Source of the DNA: Cryptomeria japonica
Taxonomy: Eukaryota; Streptophyta; Pinopsida; Cupressales; Cupressaceae
Direction: 5' to 3'
Assembly: GCF_030272615.1 (NCBI RefSeq)
Contig: NC_081409.1
Span: 20,280,260-20,344,259 of the forward strand
DNA length: 64,000 bases
Shown: in pieces, positions 10,752 through 22,947 of the stretch
Layout: each line of letters opens with the position of its first letter
How positions within the stretch are numbered: position 1 is the first letter of the stretch
Position numbers and translations under genes: made by a program
Notes under the pieces: generated by a model
Databases searched by the model: none
Told to the model about the DNA's origin: nothing
Seen by the model: only the letters and a program-made list of their open reading frames with translations

Positions 10752-11434
10752 GAACTAGGTCTTGACCAAGATGTTTGAGACTAGATGAAAATGGAAAAAG
10801 TATGGAAGACCAAGGGTTGGATGGAATGTAAATGAATCTGAAGTGTACTTGCAATGTCCAAAGTGTAAGACCAAGTATGTATGTAGTAGAGTAGGTGTGA
10901 CTTCCAAAGAGAGGATAGTTTCTCTTGATGAGGTAAGTTGACCTTGACTCTAAGTAAGACCAAATGAGACCCAAAGGTGATAGACCTTGATGAGGGACCA
11001 CTTAGCAAAATGTTGTTGTATGTAGTGTGTTGACAAAGTATGATGGGGAGAAGCAAGTGACCTTTTGACTCAAGTTTAGACAAATGTAAATTTAATGCAA
11101 GATGTAAAGCAATGATGGACTTTGTGAGACCCAAAGACAAGTTGAACGCTAGATGAAAACCTGGAGAAACAACCTAGGAAGCTCAAGAATTCTGAAATTG
11201 ATTGCTCTTATTTGCTGGACTATAAAATTTTTCCAATTTGTGAAGTTGTTGGTTGTGACCAAATCTGAATGTTTGACTATTTTTCGTGACAAGAGGACAC
11301 AATGTTGATGAGGACTCAATGTTTGCAAGTGTTTAGACTCAAAATGACTCCAAGAAAAGTGTGTTGTTTGATGTAAAAATGTTTTGCATACACTTGAAGA
11401 CACAAAAGACACAATGTTTTGTTGTTTGGTCTTG
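10752..11434 (-). other. T leader region upstream of gag
   Basis: No gene. This is the sequence 5' of the gag start on the minus strand. It has repeated GTTTGA/AGACTC-like words and no recognisable LTR or primer site before copia element K begins. T is therefore truncated at its 5' side or joined to K by a deletion. Confidence 0.4.
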
Positions 11435-12627
11435 AATGTTTAAAATGAATGATGCTAACCATGTTTGAATTATTATTGAATTAGGCACTAAGTTAATGGT
11501 TGATATGCAAACTCCACTTGTTTTTTATTAAGGTAAAAACAAGTTTTGAAGGGGCCCGAAACCCTTTACAAATGAAGCTTAACATAAATAGAAACAAGAG
11601 ACAAAAAGGAATAGGCCAAATAAAAGCCAGCAGAAAACTATAGAAAACCAGCTAAAGCCCCACAAAGCCAGCAGAACCAGCCAGACCTAAGAAGAGAAAC
11701 TAATTAATTTTTTTTAGGGCATTAGCCAGGGTGTTCCTAATCCCATGCAGATCTTTGATGTTATCCCTAAGATTTGGGAGATCCTTAGTAGAAGCAGCCA
11801 CAATTTTCTTGACACTCACCCTGGTCCTCTTAGCAGCACCGCCAACCGGAGTAGCTTCACCGCTACCAATCTGAATAGTCTCATCATCCATGTCAAGATT
11901 CACTGCTGCAAACTCCACTTGTTAATCCTACTTTGTATAGAAAATTAGTTGGAAGTTTAAATTATTTAACTCTTACTAGGCCAGATATTTCTTATAGTGT
12001 TGGTTTGGTTTCAAGATTCATGTCTAAACCTCAATAAACACACTTTAAAGTTGCTAAAAGAATTTTAAGATATATTAAAAGAACTATTAATGTAGGTTTG
12101 TTTTATGATGCAAATTATGATTTTAGTTTAAAAGGGATACTAATTCTGATCTAGGTGGAGATCCCAATGATGAGAAATCTACTTGTGGTTATTGTTTTTT
12201 TGTTGGTTCAGGAGCAACTTCTTGGAATAGTAAAAAGCAACAATCAACGTCTCTTGGATCCACTGACTCTGAGTACAAAGGATTCACTAATGCCTCCAAA
12301 GAAGCATTGTGGCTTAAAAGAATACTTGAAGATTTGGGTCTACCTCAACACGAACCAACTCCATTGTATTGTGACAACCAAAGTGCCATTGCCTTGGCTA
12401 AAAATCCAGTTTTCCATGCAAATACAAAACACATTGATCTCCAACACCACTTTATTAGAGAACAAATTGAAGACAAACAAGTTTCAGTCATGTATTGCAA
12501 GGATAAAGACCAAGTTGTAGATATTTTGACCAAGCCACTTTGTAAAGAGAAGTTCCAATTTCATTGTAGAAATCTTGGTTTGCAACCCATTGAAAGCTTT
12601 TATGTAAATTCCCTAAGTAAAGCTTAA
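11435..12627 (+). pseudogene. K: copia RT C-terminus and RNase H, split by an insert
   Basis: Translation from about 11435 gives the copia segment before the LTR-proximal RT end (KMNDANHV, then GTKLMVDMQTPLV). It resumes after the insert with [25 protein letters not shown] and AKRILRYIK. It passes a 1-2 nt frameshift near 12135 and continues open from 12155-12627 through CGYCFFVGS, a TDSEYKGF RNase H motif, YCDNQSAIALAKNP, HIDLQHHFIRE and VDILTKPL. These are the standard ordered motifs of Ty1/copia RT-RNase H. The rest of gag-pol is absent, because the left side runs into T. At least two stops are present (11488 region and near 12035). Confidence 0.85.
11523..11906 (-). mobile_element. LINE/SINE-type retroposon inside K, 17-bp target duplication
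   Basis: TGCAAACTCCACTTGTT occurs on both sides (11506-11522 and 11907-11923). Removing the insert plus one copy restores the copia reading frame exactly. On the minus strand the insert ends CCTTAATAAAAAA, a short A-rich tail, after a GTTTCGGGCCCCTTC segment. Both features fit target-primed reverse transcription by a non-LTR machinery. It contains a 72-codon minus-strand frame (11700-11918) of unknown relationship, with a KRTRVSVKKI basic patch. A 5'-truncated LINE is most likely; a SINE cannot be excluded. Confidence 0.8.
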
Positions 12628-12915
12628 GGGGGGGTGTTAGAATATTTAATCTTTACTTGGGTTAGGTTTATTAGTATTTAGTTTAAGATATTCCTTTAGA
12701 ATCCCTAAATGTGTGAGGAAAAATCATTTCTTTTATTTTCCTTTATTAAGGAATTTTAGATTTCCTCCTTAAGAGGATGTGGAGATATGGCACACACATT
12801 TTATGAATGGTGGCATTCATAGATTTGGGAGTTACTTTGTAATTCCTCTCCTCATCTCTATTTAAGAGATTTCTTCTCTCTCATTTATTCTTAATGACAT
12901 TATTGTAAAGAGCTC

Positions 12916-12993
<78 letters not shown>

Positions 12994-13145
12994 TTTTAGG
13001 CATTGCCTCATTCATAATAACACAAGGGGTTTTTCTTTTCTTTTCCCCTTTCAAAAGTTCTTGTGCCTCCTTCTTCACATTTGGGTGATTTCTCTAAGGT
13101 TTCTGTATTTCTCTTGGTAACGTTTACTTCATCAATAAACTTAAT
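12625..13145 (+). repeat. K polypurine tract and 3' LTR
   Basis: The tract TAAGGGGGGG (12625-12634) follows the pol stop directly, and the LTR starts TGTTAGAATATTTAATC at 12635. A TATA-like CTATTTAAG lies near 12857. The right end is uncertain (about 13125-13145) because no second LTR is present for comparison. Confidence 0.65.
12914..12990. repeat. Compound (CT)n(CA)n microsatellite
   Basis: About 40 bases of CT repeats pass directly into about 36 bases of CA repeats. It lies inside the K LTR downstream of the presumed TATA box, so in the transcribed part of the LTR. Confidence 0.95.
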
Positions 13146-13425
13146 GATTCTTAGAGTCCCGAATTGGATTGTATCTGGATGATTATAGCCTACATGTAAC
13201 TGGTTAATTGTCAGATGTTCTTTGATGATTATATGGTGATTCCTAGATGATTTTTGGAAGTTCTAAGGCATTAATATGATCTATTTATGCAATCTTATTA
13301 TATTTTCTTATTGCTTTGGTTGTTTTTCTCTTGTTGCTTAAGTGGATTGATGCTTTTGAGAGTTTTACCAGTTATGGTTGCATTAAAACACAAAGGATAT
13401 ATACATATGTATAAATCCTAAGCTA
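13146..13425. other. Junction region between K and H
   Basis: No gene or recognisable repeat. It may hold the end of the K LTR and the 3' non-coding end of H. No copy of the H LTR (57277-58245) is visible here, so the H 3' LTR seems to be lost. Confidence 0.3.
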
Positions 13426-15840
13426 TTATGCATGGAGAAAGTTATATGCAAAGAAATGATTCAGGAACTGTCCATGCACTAGTAATTCATGCATCTCACC
13501 ATTCATATTTGTTAAGAAATATAAATCCTCACCATTCTTCTTTACAACTGCATAGGGGCAAAGCCATAAAGCTGCATTCCATAATAGCACCAAGTCACCA
13601 ATATTAAATTTTCTATTAGATGCCTTTTTATGGAACATAGAATTTCTCTTTTGTTGCAACTTTAATTTTTTCCTATAAGCCTCACTTCTAACTTCATCTA
13701 GTTCAACTATTTGGGACATCCTTTCACTCATTAGGTTAGGCATCTCTAGATCATTCTCATGGATAAATGTGTATACTGGAAAAAGATTATTTATAGGAAA
13801 TCTTGCTTGTGTCCCATATACTAGTTCAAAAGGGGACTTTCCAATAGCCTTCTTGACTGTTATTCAATCAACCCATACTATCATCTTTAGCTTCTAATCT
13901 CGTGTCTTTTTGGTTTTCTCTAGAGTTCTTTTGATAATCTTCATGAGACTCTTGTTACTATATTATGCTTGCCCATTTCCCTCTGGGTGGTATGGAGAAG
14001 CATATGATATGCATATACCATATGATTTTAAAAAATCAATGAACTTATCTAATCTGAAAGACATTGCATTATCCATTATCAATCTCATCGGTACCCCAAA
14101 CCTAGTGATGATATTATTTACCAAGAAATCAATAACAACTTTACTTATTGTCTATCTATTGGGATAGCTTCCACCCACTTTATGAATTAGTCAGTAGCTA
14201 CAAGTATCCACCTGTGTCCACCATAGGATCTTTCAAATATCTCTCCAATGAAATCAATACCCCATTAGTAGAATGGAGCCTCTATTTGGATAGGTTTGAG
14301 TGGAAATGCTCCTAAGTATTTGAGCTTACCTGAAAACTTTAGACATGACTCACATTTTTTAACATAGGTATGTGCATCTTTGATTAAAGTGGGCTAGAAA
14401 TATCCTACCCTCAACACCTTGTGAGTTGTTGTATTTTTTTGAGAAATGGCCTCCACACAATCCAGCATGCATATCCCTTAACAACACTTGTTCTTGATGG
14501 TCATCTAAATAGAATAGTAGGAAACCATCCCTACCTCTATAGTAGAGATCCCCACTAATGAAAATATGTCTTTGAGACTATAGCTTCAAAGTCCTGTATT
14601 TATTTCCTATCAATTCATTATGACACTTCATATGTTTCAGAAAATAAATGATGTTTTTATACCAAGGGGTACATTGGAGGTTACATATGTTATCATTAGA
14701 AGCAGATAAAGCATTAACCTATGAAACTTCTAAGTTCTCCTCTGCCATGAGTTTCACCAAGCCCAGTCCCTTGACTAAATTTGTAATTTGGATGTCTATG
14801 TTGAATTCTTGTATCTTATTTATCCACATGCATCTTCTCCCTATTACCTTTGATTGAACAAAGATATCTTTCGTTGCTACATTAGGCACATATGCTCCAA
14901 GTTTAACCCCCACAAGGTAAGGTTTGAAATTCTTAACTTCCTTCACCAATGCATATACCTGCATCTCAACTATGTCATATTTGATTTCAATGACTTGAAG
15001 TGATTTTCTATAAAAGGCAATAGGCTTCTCATACTCCTCATTGTTATTCTGAAGCATGACTGCTCCAACAGTGTGGAAAGAGGCAAAAGATTTTTTTTGT
15101 AATGGCTTGTAAAAATCTAGGGATTTGAATACAAAGGCTTCTTTAATAGCTCTTTTAATTGTTGCAAAGGCCTCTAAAGCTTCATTAGTTTAATCAATTT
15201 CAGCTCCCTTTTTAAGCATCCTTGAAATAGATTTAATAATCTAAGCAAAATTTAAGATAAACCTATAGACAAAGTTTATTTGACCAAAGAATGATTATAT
15301 GTCCTTTACAGTATTAGGAATGGGTATCTTATCAATGGCTTCAACTCTCTCTGGGTCTATCCTAATCCCTTATTTTGACACAATATGGCCTAATAACTTT
15401 CTTTTAGTCACAACAAAATTAAACTTTTTGGGATTTAAAGATATACCATATTCTAAGGCCCTAATGAATACCTTTTCAAGATGTAAACAACGATCCTCTA
15501 CCTTCTTGGAGAATGCAATCAAGTCATCCTGATATACCACCAAGATGATATCAATCAAATCTGAGAAGGCCACATCCATAGCTCTCTGAATGACATTCTC
15601 ACATAGACATAATTTCCCCATGGAGTAGTAAAGGCAGTCTTGTATTGTTTAGATTCTTTCACCTTTACTTGATTATAGCCTGAGAATCCATCCATCATAG
15701 AAAGAATCTCGCATACAGTTACTTTTTGCAACATTGCCTCCATGTTTGGGAGAGGGTAGTTGTCTTTTAGTGATGACATGTTTAAATTTCTAAAATCTAT
15801 ACATAATCTTATGTCACCACTATTTTTCTAACTAGAACTA
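13426..15840 (-). pseudogene. H gypsy pol, 3' half: RT, RNase H, integrase (broken)
   Basis: Minus strand, in order. RT lies at 15840-15370: DNYPLPNME, MDGFSGYNQV, KTAFTTPWGNY, then VVYQDDLIAFSK as the catalytic YxDD, and ISLNPKKF. RNase H/connection lies at 15057-14719 (KPIAFYRKSL, KYDIVEMQVYALV). An HHCC-like integrase segment lies around 14480-14320 (DMHAGLCGGHF). The integrase core at about 14260-13900 has RFGVPMRLIMDNA (Asp) and YHPEGNGQA. The C-terminal domain is at 13743-13426, ending VHGQFLNHFF. Frames are split by many stops and shifts. X interrupts it at 16195/36970. Clade: plant Ty3/gypsy with RNase H upstream of RT as well. Confidence 0.85.
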
Positions 15841-16195
15841 AATTTGAAACCCAAGAAGAATTTTTACTTGGTTTTATGATCCCACCACTCTGAGTTTCAT
15901 CAGCTCTTCTTGCATTTTAGGTTTGATTACCACATTTATTGGTCTTTGTTTTTGCATAAAGGGCTTTGCATTAGGGTCTAAAGGTATCTCATGTTGGAAT
16001 AGATCTTTTCCATAAGCTTTGACATCATCATAACTCTAGGTAAAACAGTCTTATACTTCCTCAATAGAGCTATTAGCATAGACCTGATATGTGGACTAAT
16101 CTTCCTATCAATATAAGCTCTCTTAATATATTAGTATGTCCCTAAATTTACCTCTTTTAGATCCTCTTTTTTGATAGGGGATGGCTTCATGGCCT
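15841..16195 (-). pseudogene. H pol segment upstream of RT, up to the X insertion
   Basis: Minus-strand remnant between the RT motifs and the X target site. Translation shows broken pieces only. The terminal GGCCT (16191-16195) is one copy of the X target duplication. The matching copy is at 36970-36974, where the H reading continues. Confidence 0.55.
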
Positions 16196-18716
16196 TGTTA
16201 GACACAATTCACCACTGAGAGGGGGGTGAATCATTGGTTCTTAATCTTTTTCACTTTAACTAACTTATGTGTGTATACCACTTATTGGATCTAACACAAT
16301 GCAAACTTATCGATTGGTGGAGAGGCAATCACAAATGCAATCACACACAAAGGGACATCACATAACACCAGCACGTATGAGGAAAACCCAAGATGGGAAA
16401 ACCTTGGTGAGAAATGTTGTTGGACTCTACTGCTCCAATCCAGCCTCATAATGGAATCTATTACAAAATTTAGGGCACCAACCCAAGGAGCTACAACCCC
16501 TGATTTAGGGCACCAACCCAAGGAGCACCAACCCCTAACTAATTTATAGGCTACAACCCAAAGGAGCTACAACCCCTACATCGAGCTACAAATTAGTGAT
16601 CACAATAATAACATCAAATACAAAAGTAGTTATTCTATTACAAGTGAATCTTGTAACCATTTTGTACACCTTACTTTGTCGGTGAGACACCTTCTCTGCT
16701 ACACCTATACACCTCTTTTGCTGCTCTCATCTACTACTGTAATGCTGGTAAAATCAACTAGTTCACCTCTATTCTTCTTTTGCTTTTCTTGATCTCCTCC
16801 TCACTATTCTATTCTTCAAACCTCTCAACTACCTTCCTACTAGTACAAGCACCTACCAGTTATCCTCTCAGATGCACTCCAGCTGCTATATCAATTCCTC
16901 AAACCATACCGGTTCACTCACTATTAACAATATCATTGGTTTAACTTACTCTACCTCAGTCATTTCTATACTTAGCTATTTTCCCTCTAACTTATCTATC
17001 TCTCTCGTGTAGCACTCAATCACTTCACAATATCTCTATTTTCTCTTCTTCAGCAACACTTAACAATATCTTTGGCTTGCATATTTATGGACAATTTTTC
17101 CCACCAAAAGTCAATTCAAATTTCAGTCGGTTAGGATTTATTCCATCAAAAAAATCTTCATTAGATCTGATCCAATCTACCTTGGATCAATCTCTTGCAT
17201 TGGAGGAATGCATTTGTACACTTTTTTCATCATCCAATGCATATTCGCTAAAAATAGCAAATCTAACCCTATTCTTTAGCCTTGAAATTAGTCGACACAT
17301 TTATGACCCAGTTGTTTCCTTTTCAAGGTCAATCTACAGTCAAATATCAAGCATTGATCATGGCGCTATTAGATATCTGATCCTCCTCTACCGTTCATCT
17401 TTCATCAAGCCGCACACTTTGCAACTCCTCTGTGATTATCGCAATCAACATTTAATGTCAACCAAACACAACTACCTCTTTGACACCAAACATCACCGAC
17501 TTCTGCATATTCACCACCTCAGATCCATGTGGCATCATATTCTCATGCATCCAATCTCACCAACATAGAGTCGGCTCATGCTTTCTGATCTGACAAACCC
17601 TTACTGAAACCAATCCTTACTAGTTTGCTTATACTGGCACAACCCTTGCCAACAAACCTTCATGCCAACACCAACTTAGTCTTGTTGGTGTAACACATTA
17701 ACTGGGAATCAACCATGTCAATCCTTAGTAGTCATCAAGACTAACTCCACATATGTAACTTCATCTGATGAAGGTTTTTCACTTCTTTACATTCAACTTA
17801 CTCAGTTGCATACCGGTATCCTAGTTTATCGGTAACTACCTAGATGACTCAATTTCATCATCCCCCACTAGATCTGCATAGGTGGAAACACAACACACCT
17901 TCTTCATTCTAGTAACTCTTTTTTATGTGTAGCTACATACATAACATCATTTGTCCAATTTATCTCACAATCGGTTTGCCATAGTGGCAAAACCCTTCAC
18001 TTGAAATATTCCTTCACCATCTTGGTAACACATCTTGTATTCACATGCTTATCTGGTGTGTATTTCTCATCACACTCTCTAGAGGCCTAACTAATCTTAG
18101 ACTTTGGAAGCATTCTCATCTTCCACTTGATCATCTGGTCTATTCATTCACTCACCCGCCTTCTGCTTCCACTATTGCTTAAACATGACATAACTGTCAG
18201 TATGCAGATGTATCTCTAGGTTGACATATGTCCCAGTGGTTTTCCATAAGTCAACCTGCACTCAGAGGAAGTACATTCTATCAACCTATCATCTATCCTA
18301 TGATAGCTTATTCATCTGATGGGAGTCCTGATAGTTAACCTTACACTAGCAATCTAGTTGCCATCTCATACTTCACCATTGGTGTTGATGTGATTCAAAT
18401 AACATTCCACCTCTTCATCGCAGTTAATAACCCATCATGTAGTCTCTTAATTTTGGTTGTATGCAACACCATATCAACAACCCTTTTACTGAGTGGTCAC
18501 TTTACTACACCTCTAGCATACCGGTTCTTCCTTCTGCATGAATATAGTCACTTGGTTGTCACCAATGACAACACATCAACTCTTCTTCCATACTGGTCCA
18601 TATTCTATTCCGGTTGACATCAAACTCTAATGCCAACAACCTCTTATTCACATCAATGTCAGTGATACCCATAATATCCTATATAGGTTCACATCCATGA
18701 CAACAAAATGCCAACA
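16196..18716 (-). repeat. X 3' LTR (about 2.5 kb)
   Basis: Starts TGTTAGACAC and ends AATGCCAACA on the plus strand. It matches 22062-22947 joined to 35377-36969. The segment near 17100-17190 preserves the undisturbed G target (TTCAGTCGGTTAGG). The GAGAGGGGGGTGAATCA motif near 16219 is shared with the LTRs of R, Q, S and V. A 163-codon plus-strand frame at 17077-17568 has no known motif. Confidence 0.88.
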
Positions 18717-18731
18717 ATCTTCCCCTTTGGC
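18717..18731 (-). other. X polypurine tract
   Basis: Minus strand GCCAAAGGGGAAGAT lies directly before the LTR start TGTTGGCAT. The R and Q elements have nearly the same tract (GCCAAAGGGGGAGAT). Confidence 0.8.
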
Positions 18732-20008
18732 ATTGATGTCAACATATGTAGTATCCAACATACTACATAGTCTCTCTCCCCCTTTGTATGATCCAATGGA
18801 TTCTCACACATGTATTATGTGGTATACTACAAAGTCCTTCTCCCCCTTTAACAAAAATGGTAAAGGGCACTGACAGGATAACATTCCTTCTTGTATCTAC
18901 TGAACACTGACATAAATCTCTCCCTCTTTTTACCGGGTGCATCTCCCCCTATGGATATTATGCACAACATCATCTCACTCATCAACACTTGAGATGGAAA
19001 GCTTAGGTACCAAACAACCCTTAACAACATACATAGGTCTCTCTCCTTCTTTCGCTCAGAACCCGTTGAGGAATGAATTTCTTCTCTTGTGCATGTGGTC
19101 CTACTAGTTTGTTAGACTTCTCTTACTTTCAACTGATGACCCATTGTATGATGAGAAATTTATTTTCTTGTTCAAATTCTCTCCTGGGCAGATGTATTGT
19201 GAGTTTGATAGAAAAATTGAATACCAACAATTCTAAAAACACAATCATACTAGTATTATTAAGAATCTACTTGATCTGCTTCTGTGTTTAGTATATCTGA
19301 TATAAAATCTGAAGATATAGCTTTGAGCCCCCCCTAAAACACAAATATCTGGTCTTCATTTCTCATTTGCCAGATCCTAAACTGGTACTCACCTCTATAC
19401 TTGTAACATCTACCATGATGACCACAATTACAACTGTAGGTCACATATCCAACCGATTGACTCAGAAATATGTATGCACATAAGGTCAGCTACTGGACCA
19501 ATACATGTCATTCAGGTCCTTTCCAATAACACTTGAGACATAACCACATCCATCCAGGCTACCAGAGTTACTACAATGATCCCTCAACTCATTGACTTAC
19601 ATAACATGCAACACTGATCAGCATTCGTGTCTATAACATGTTGCACATACCAGTCTCTTATCTCTACCGAGACACTTTCCTCTTTACCTTTATCTCTAAG
19701 GTCCAATTACCTCTTCTACCATTCATTTCACCTGTACCAGTAAACCATATTCCATGTGTAGTCAAGACGGTAACTACACACAAAGTGCCATCACATTTTC
19801 TTCCTCTTACCGATAGTAGCTTGTTCATCTCCTTGTTCATATTCAACTAAGGGGTGAATGATCTGGTGAATATGTAACTCCTCCTGAGTCCTGCATCTCC
19901 TTCAATCCATAGGAGATATCACTTGTGCATTTAATACACAATGTCGGTCCATGCTCTTATCTTTCGGCTTCTTCCTCCAGCTCTGCTTGATTTCTTTCCT
20001 TTCCACAT
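18732..20008. other. X internal region without recognisable gene
   Basis: No convincing coding sequence on either strand. Short frames lack motifs. By position (after the gag-like gene, before the polypurine tract) it is where pol or a second ORF should be. Neither copia pol nor a clear ORF2 homologue could be read. Confidence 0.4.
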
Positions 20009-21988
20009 CTATAGTCTTGGGAGAAATGTTAACCTTCTTCTCCTCATTGGTCCTCTCTCTGCAGACAGTGCTATAGTAGCATAAAAATCCATGCCAATCT
20101 CATGATTGGGGAACCTTCTAACATACTGGTTTGCTCTTCCTTTTCTAATCATGCCATTTTGGCTAGTTATTGGTTTCCTTGAATTCTGTGATTGTGCAAG
20201 AACATTTCTCCTCTTATTCCAAGAAGGTCTATGTTGCTCATATCCCTTATAACTTCTCTCACACTGAGCATGATTAATCCTCTGGTTGCCATAGGAATGC
20301 ATATTCTTCTTCCTGCATTCATAACTTCTATGTCCTAATCATTGCAGTTATAACACACAATGTTTACATTTTTAGGAGTAGTGCATGGATTCTTGTTATT
20401 ATAACTGGGAAAGGGAACATGCATGTTTCTACTCTATGAAACATTCTGCTTATATGCATTAAGTACTCTATAGCCATCTTATTTATTATACCTAGGAAAA
20501 ACACTCTGTCTATTCCTAGACCTCATTTTACATTCTTCTGCCCTATGGCCATAATCTTTACATGCAAAACAATAACTGTAGAAAGGAGGCTTATTGCTTT
20601 CAAACTTATTCTGCCAAACATGAGGTGATCTTACCGGTTTGGCATCTCCATTCTACTTCTCTAGGAATGGATCTAGGGTTCTCCATTCTCTGCAGCTCTT
20701 CCATGAAATCCCTTCTTCTTTCATAATTGACATGATGTGTGGGCAATAGCATCTCGTTGTCTTCTACTAGTGAAAGGCCTTCCAAGCTTCCTTCTCATGT
20801 TCTTGCTTCCGGTGAAGCTATCTTCTCCTATTTTCCCTTTTCCTTTCAGATCTGCATTGTTCCTTTATGCAGCACCATTCTTCATCCTCAACTTCATGTC
20901 CTCATAGGTTGTAGTCAGATCTATCCTTTTCTTTGAAGCATTTCTAATAGTGAAGGTCTGACCCTTTCCATTTCCATTTGAGGAGGCAAATTAAATATAT
21001 TTGTGGGAGGTCTCCTTTCTTGTACAGAATTCACTAGCAACACATCCTAATCCTCCAATATCCTTGGAATGTTTTTTCTGATTCAACATTTTGTCCAAGG
21101 CTTCAGTGCTACCATCATACTAGTTTCTTACCTTGAGTTAATTTTGCACTTCTCAAGGTCTTTCCTCAGATTCTCCATTTCCTCTTTCAGCTTCTAACAC
21201 TCTTTGTCCTTTGTTTCCACTTCTAGGTAGAGATCCTCACATCTTCTTTCCTTATAATCAATGATTGATTTCAACTCACCCGCCAATCCTTTTGCCTCTT
21301 CAAGTTGAGATGTCAATATGTAGATATTGTTATTTGATTCTTCAAGGCATATTCTCAACCAAATGCATTCATCATGAACTGAATCTTTGTAATTTTGAAA
21401 ATCCTTTCTAACACTTTGCAGCTCATCTAGTGCACTTACCAGTTCACTTTCAAGATCTACTTTGTCTTCATCTTCATCATCACTCCCAAACACATCTTCC
21501 TGGTGGGATTTATCTACCTTGTCAAACTCTGATGTGTGCACTTCACTTTCTGTCTCTTGTTCCATGAAGAGATGAGTTTCCTCTTCATCAAAACTCTAGC
21601 AACTGACTGATCTGCTATCAACACTTCCACATGTGTCTAATTTGTTGTTCTTCATGCTTACACAATCTGATTCAGCAGTGCATGGCTCATTTCCATAAAG
21701 ATTCTTCAGTCTATCCCATAGAATTTTTGTCAATCTGCACTTATCCACTTGTGAGGAGACATCACCGGTGAGCCCACTAAATATAGCCTTCAAAGCTTCT
21801 TCATTGCACATACATCTTCTTTCTTCTTCAGTGTCTATGGGAGGATAGGCATTCTTAAGGAGACCATTAACAACAACCATCCATACATCATAACCTAGGG
21901 AGGACAGGTAGACTTCCATTCTAAAAATCCAAATAGAATAGTTTGATCCATTAAACACTAGAGCACAGATTGACACTAAAAAGACCAT
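20009..21988 (-). pseudogene. X Gag: copia-type core, coiled coil, CCHC knuckles (broken)
   Basis: The minus-strand ATG near 21988 opens a copia gag of the DUF4219/UBN2 type (LVFNGSNYSIWIFRMEVYL, then a KILWDRLKNLYGNE segment). After the stop at 21596, an acidic then heptad-rich frame (21565-21194) forms a coiled coil. Further on, the knuckles YCFACKDYGHRAEEC (about 20516-20575) and CYNCND...GHRSYEC (about 20325-20375, split by a 1-nt deletion) are followed by basic sequence to 20009. The order capsid, coiled coil, knuckles agrees with Sirevirus Gag. R and P keep the coiled coil and knuckles but not the capsid part. Confidence 0.75.
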
Positions 21989-22047
21989 TGTGTCTTTAAG
22001 CCATAATCTACCCAAGCAAGAGAAAGCTTGATAAATAGGGTACCTAA

Positions 22048-22059
22048 GCTCTGATACCA
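22048..22059 (-). other. X primer binding site (initiator tRNA-Met)
   Basis: Minus strand TGGTATCAGAGC lies two bases beyond the 5' LTR end. It is the standard plant LTR-retrotransposon site complementary to the 3' end of initiator tRNA-Met. Confidence 0.9.
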
Positions 22060-22061
22060 AT

Positions 22062-22947
22062 TGTTAGACACAATGCACCACTGAGAGAGGGGTGAATCAC
22101 TAGTTCTTAATCTTTTTCACTTTAACTAGCTTATCTGTGTATACCGGTTATGGGATCTAACACAATGCAGACTTACTAGTTGGTGGAGAGACTTAATCAT
22201 AAATGCAATCACACACAAAAGGACATCACATAACACCAGCATGTATGAGGAAAAACCAAGATGGGAAAAACCTCAGTGAGCAACATTATTGGAGTCTATT
22301 GCTCCAATCTAGCCTTACAATGGAATCTATTACAAAGTTTAGGGCACCAACCCAAGGAGCACCAACCCCTAACTAATTTATGGGCTACAACCCCTACACT
22401 GAGCTACAACTCAGTGATCAAAATAATAGCATCAAATACAAAAGTAGTTATTTAGTTACAAGTGAATCTTGTAACCTTTTCATATACCTTACTCTATCGG
22501 TGAGAGACCTTCTCTGCTACACCAATACACCTCTTCTATTGCTCTCATCTGCTACTGTAATGCTGGTAAACTCTACCGGTTCACCTCTATTCTTCTTCTG
22601 CTTTGCTGGATCTCCTCCTCACTATTTTTTTCTTCAATCCTCTCAACTACCTTCCTGCCGGTACAAGAATCTACCGGTTATCCTCTCAGATGCACTCTAG
22701 TTGCTATACCGGTTGCTCAAACCATATTGGTCCACTCACTATTAAACCCTATCACCAATTTAACTTACTCTATCTTAGTCATTGCTATCCTTAGCTATTT
22801 TCCTTGTAACTGATCTAGATCTCTTGTGCAACACTCAATCACTTCACAACAAATTTGTTTTCTCTTCTTCAACAACACTTAACAATATCTTTGGCTTGCA
22901 TATTTATGGACAAGTTTTCCCGCCAAAAGCCAATTCAAATTTCAATC
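22062..22947 (-). repeat. X 5' LTR, first part (left of G)
   Basis: Matches 16196 to about 17130 of the 3' LTR. It ends at CAATC (22943-22947), the left copy of the G target duplication. Confidence 0.88.

Larger units (their letters stand above)
3250..11434 (-). mobile_element. Element T: gypsy/Tat-like LTR retrotransposon, internally deleted
   Basis: Read on the minus strand, T has a leader (11434-10752), gag (10751 to about 8261), protease (8159-7824), a lysine-rich linker joined to the integrase C-terminus (7586-6645), a hairpin-rich 3' region (6502-6356), an antisense PMD pseudogene (about 4320-4865), a hairpin array (4061-4270), a polypurine tract and an LTR stub. Reverse transcriptase, RNase H and the integrase core are absent, so T would need enzymes supplied in trans. 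The 5' LTR is missing: copia element K begins at about 11435. The gag, protease and C-terminal integrase motifs fit the Tat/Ogre side of Ty3/gypsy. Confidence 0.75.

Noticed and set aside
17077-17568. 163-codon plus-strand frame in the X LTR
   Set aside because: No motif. It lies wholly in LTR sequence; the sister LTR carries only a partial, diverged version (around 35319-35645).
22048-22059. tRNA-like sequences (TGGTATCAGAGC sites at 22048, 49367, 55063 and 60130)
   Set aside because: These are primer sites complementary to the tRNA 3' end, not tRNA genes. No cloverleaf surrounds them.
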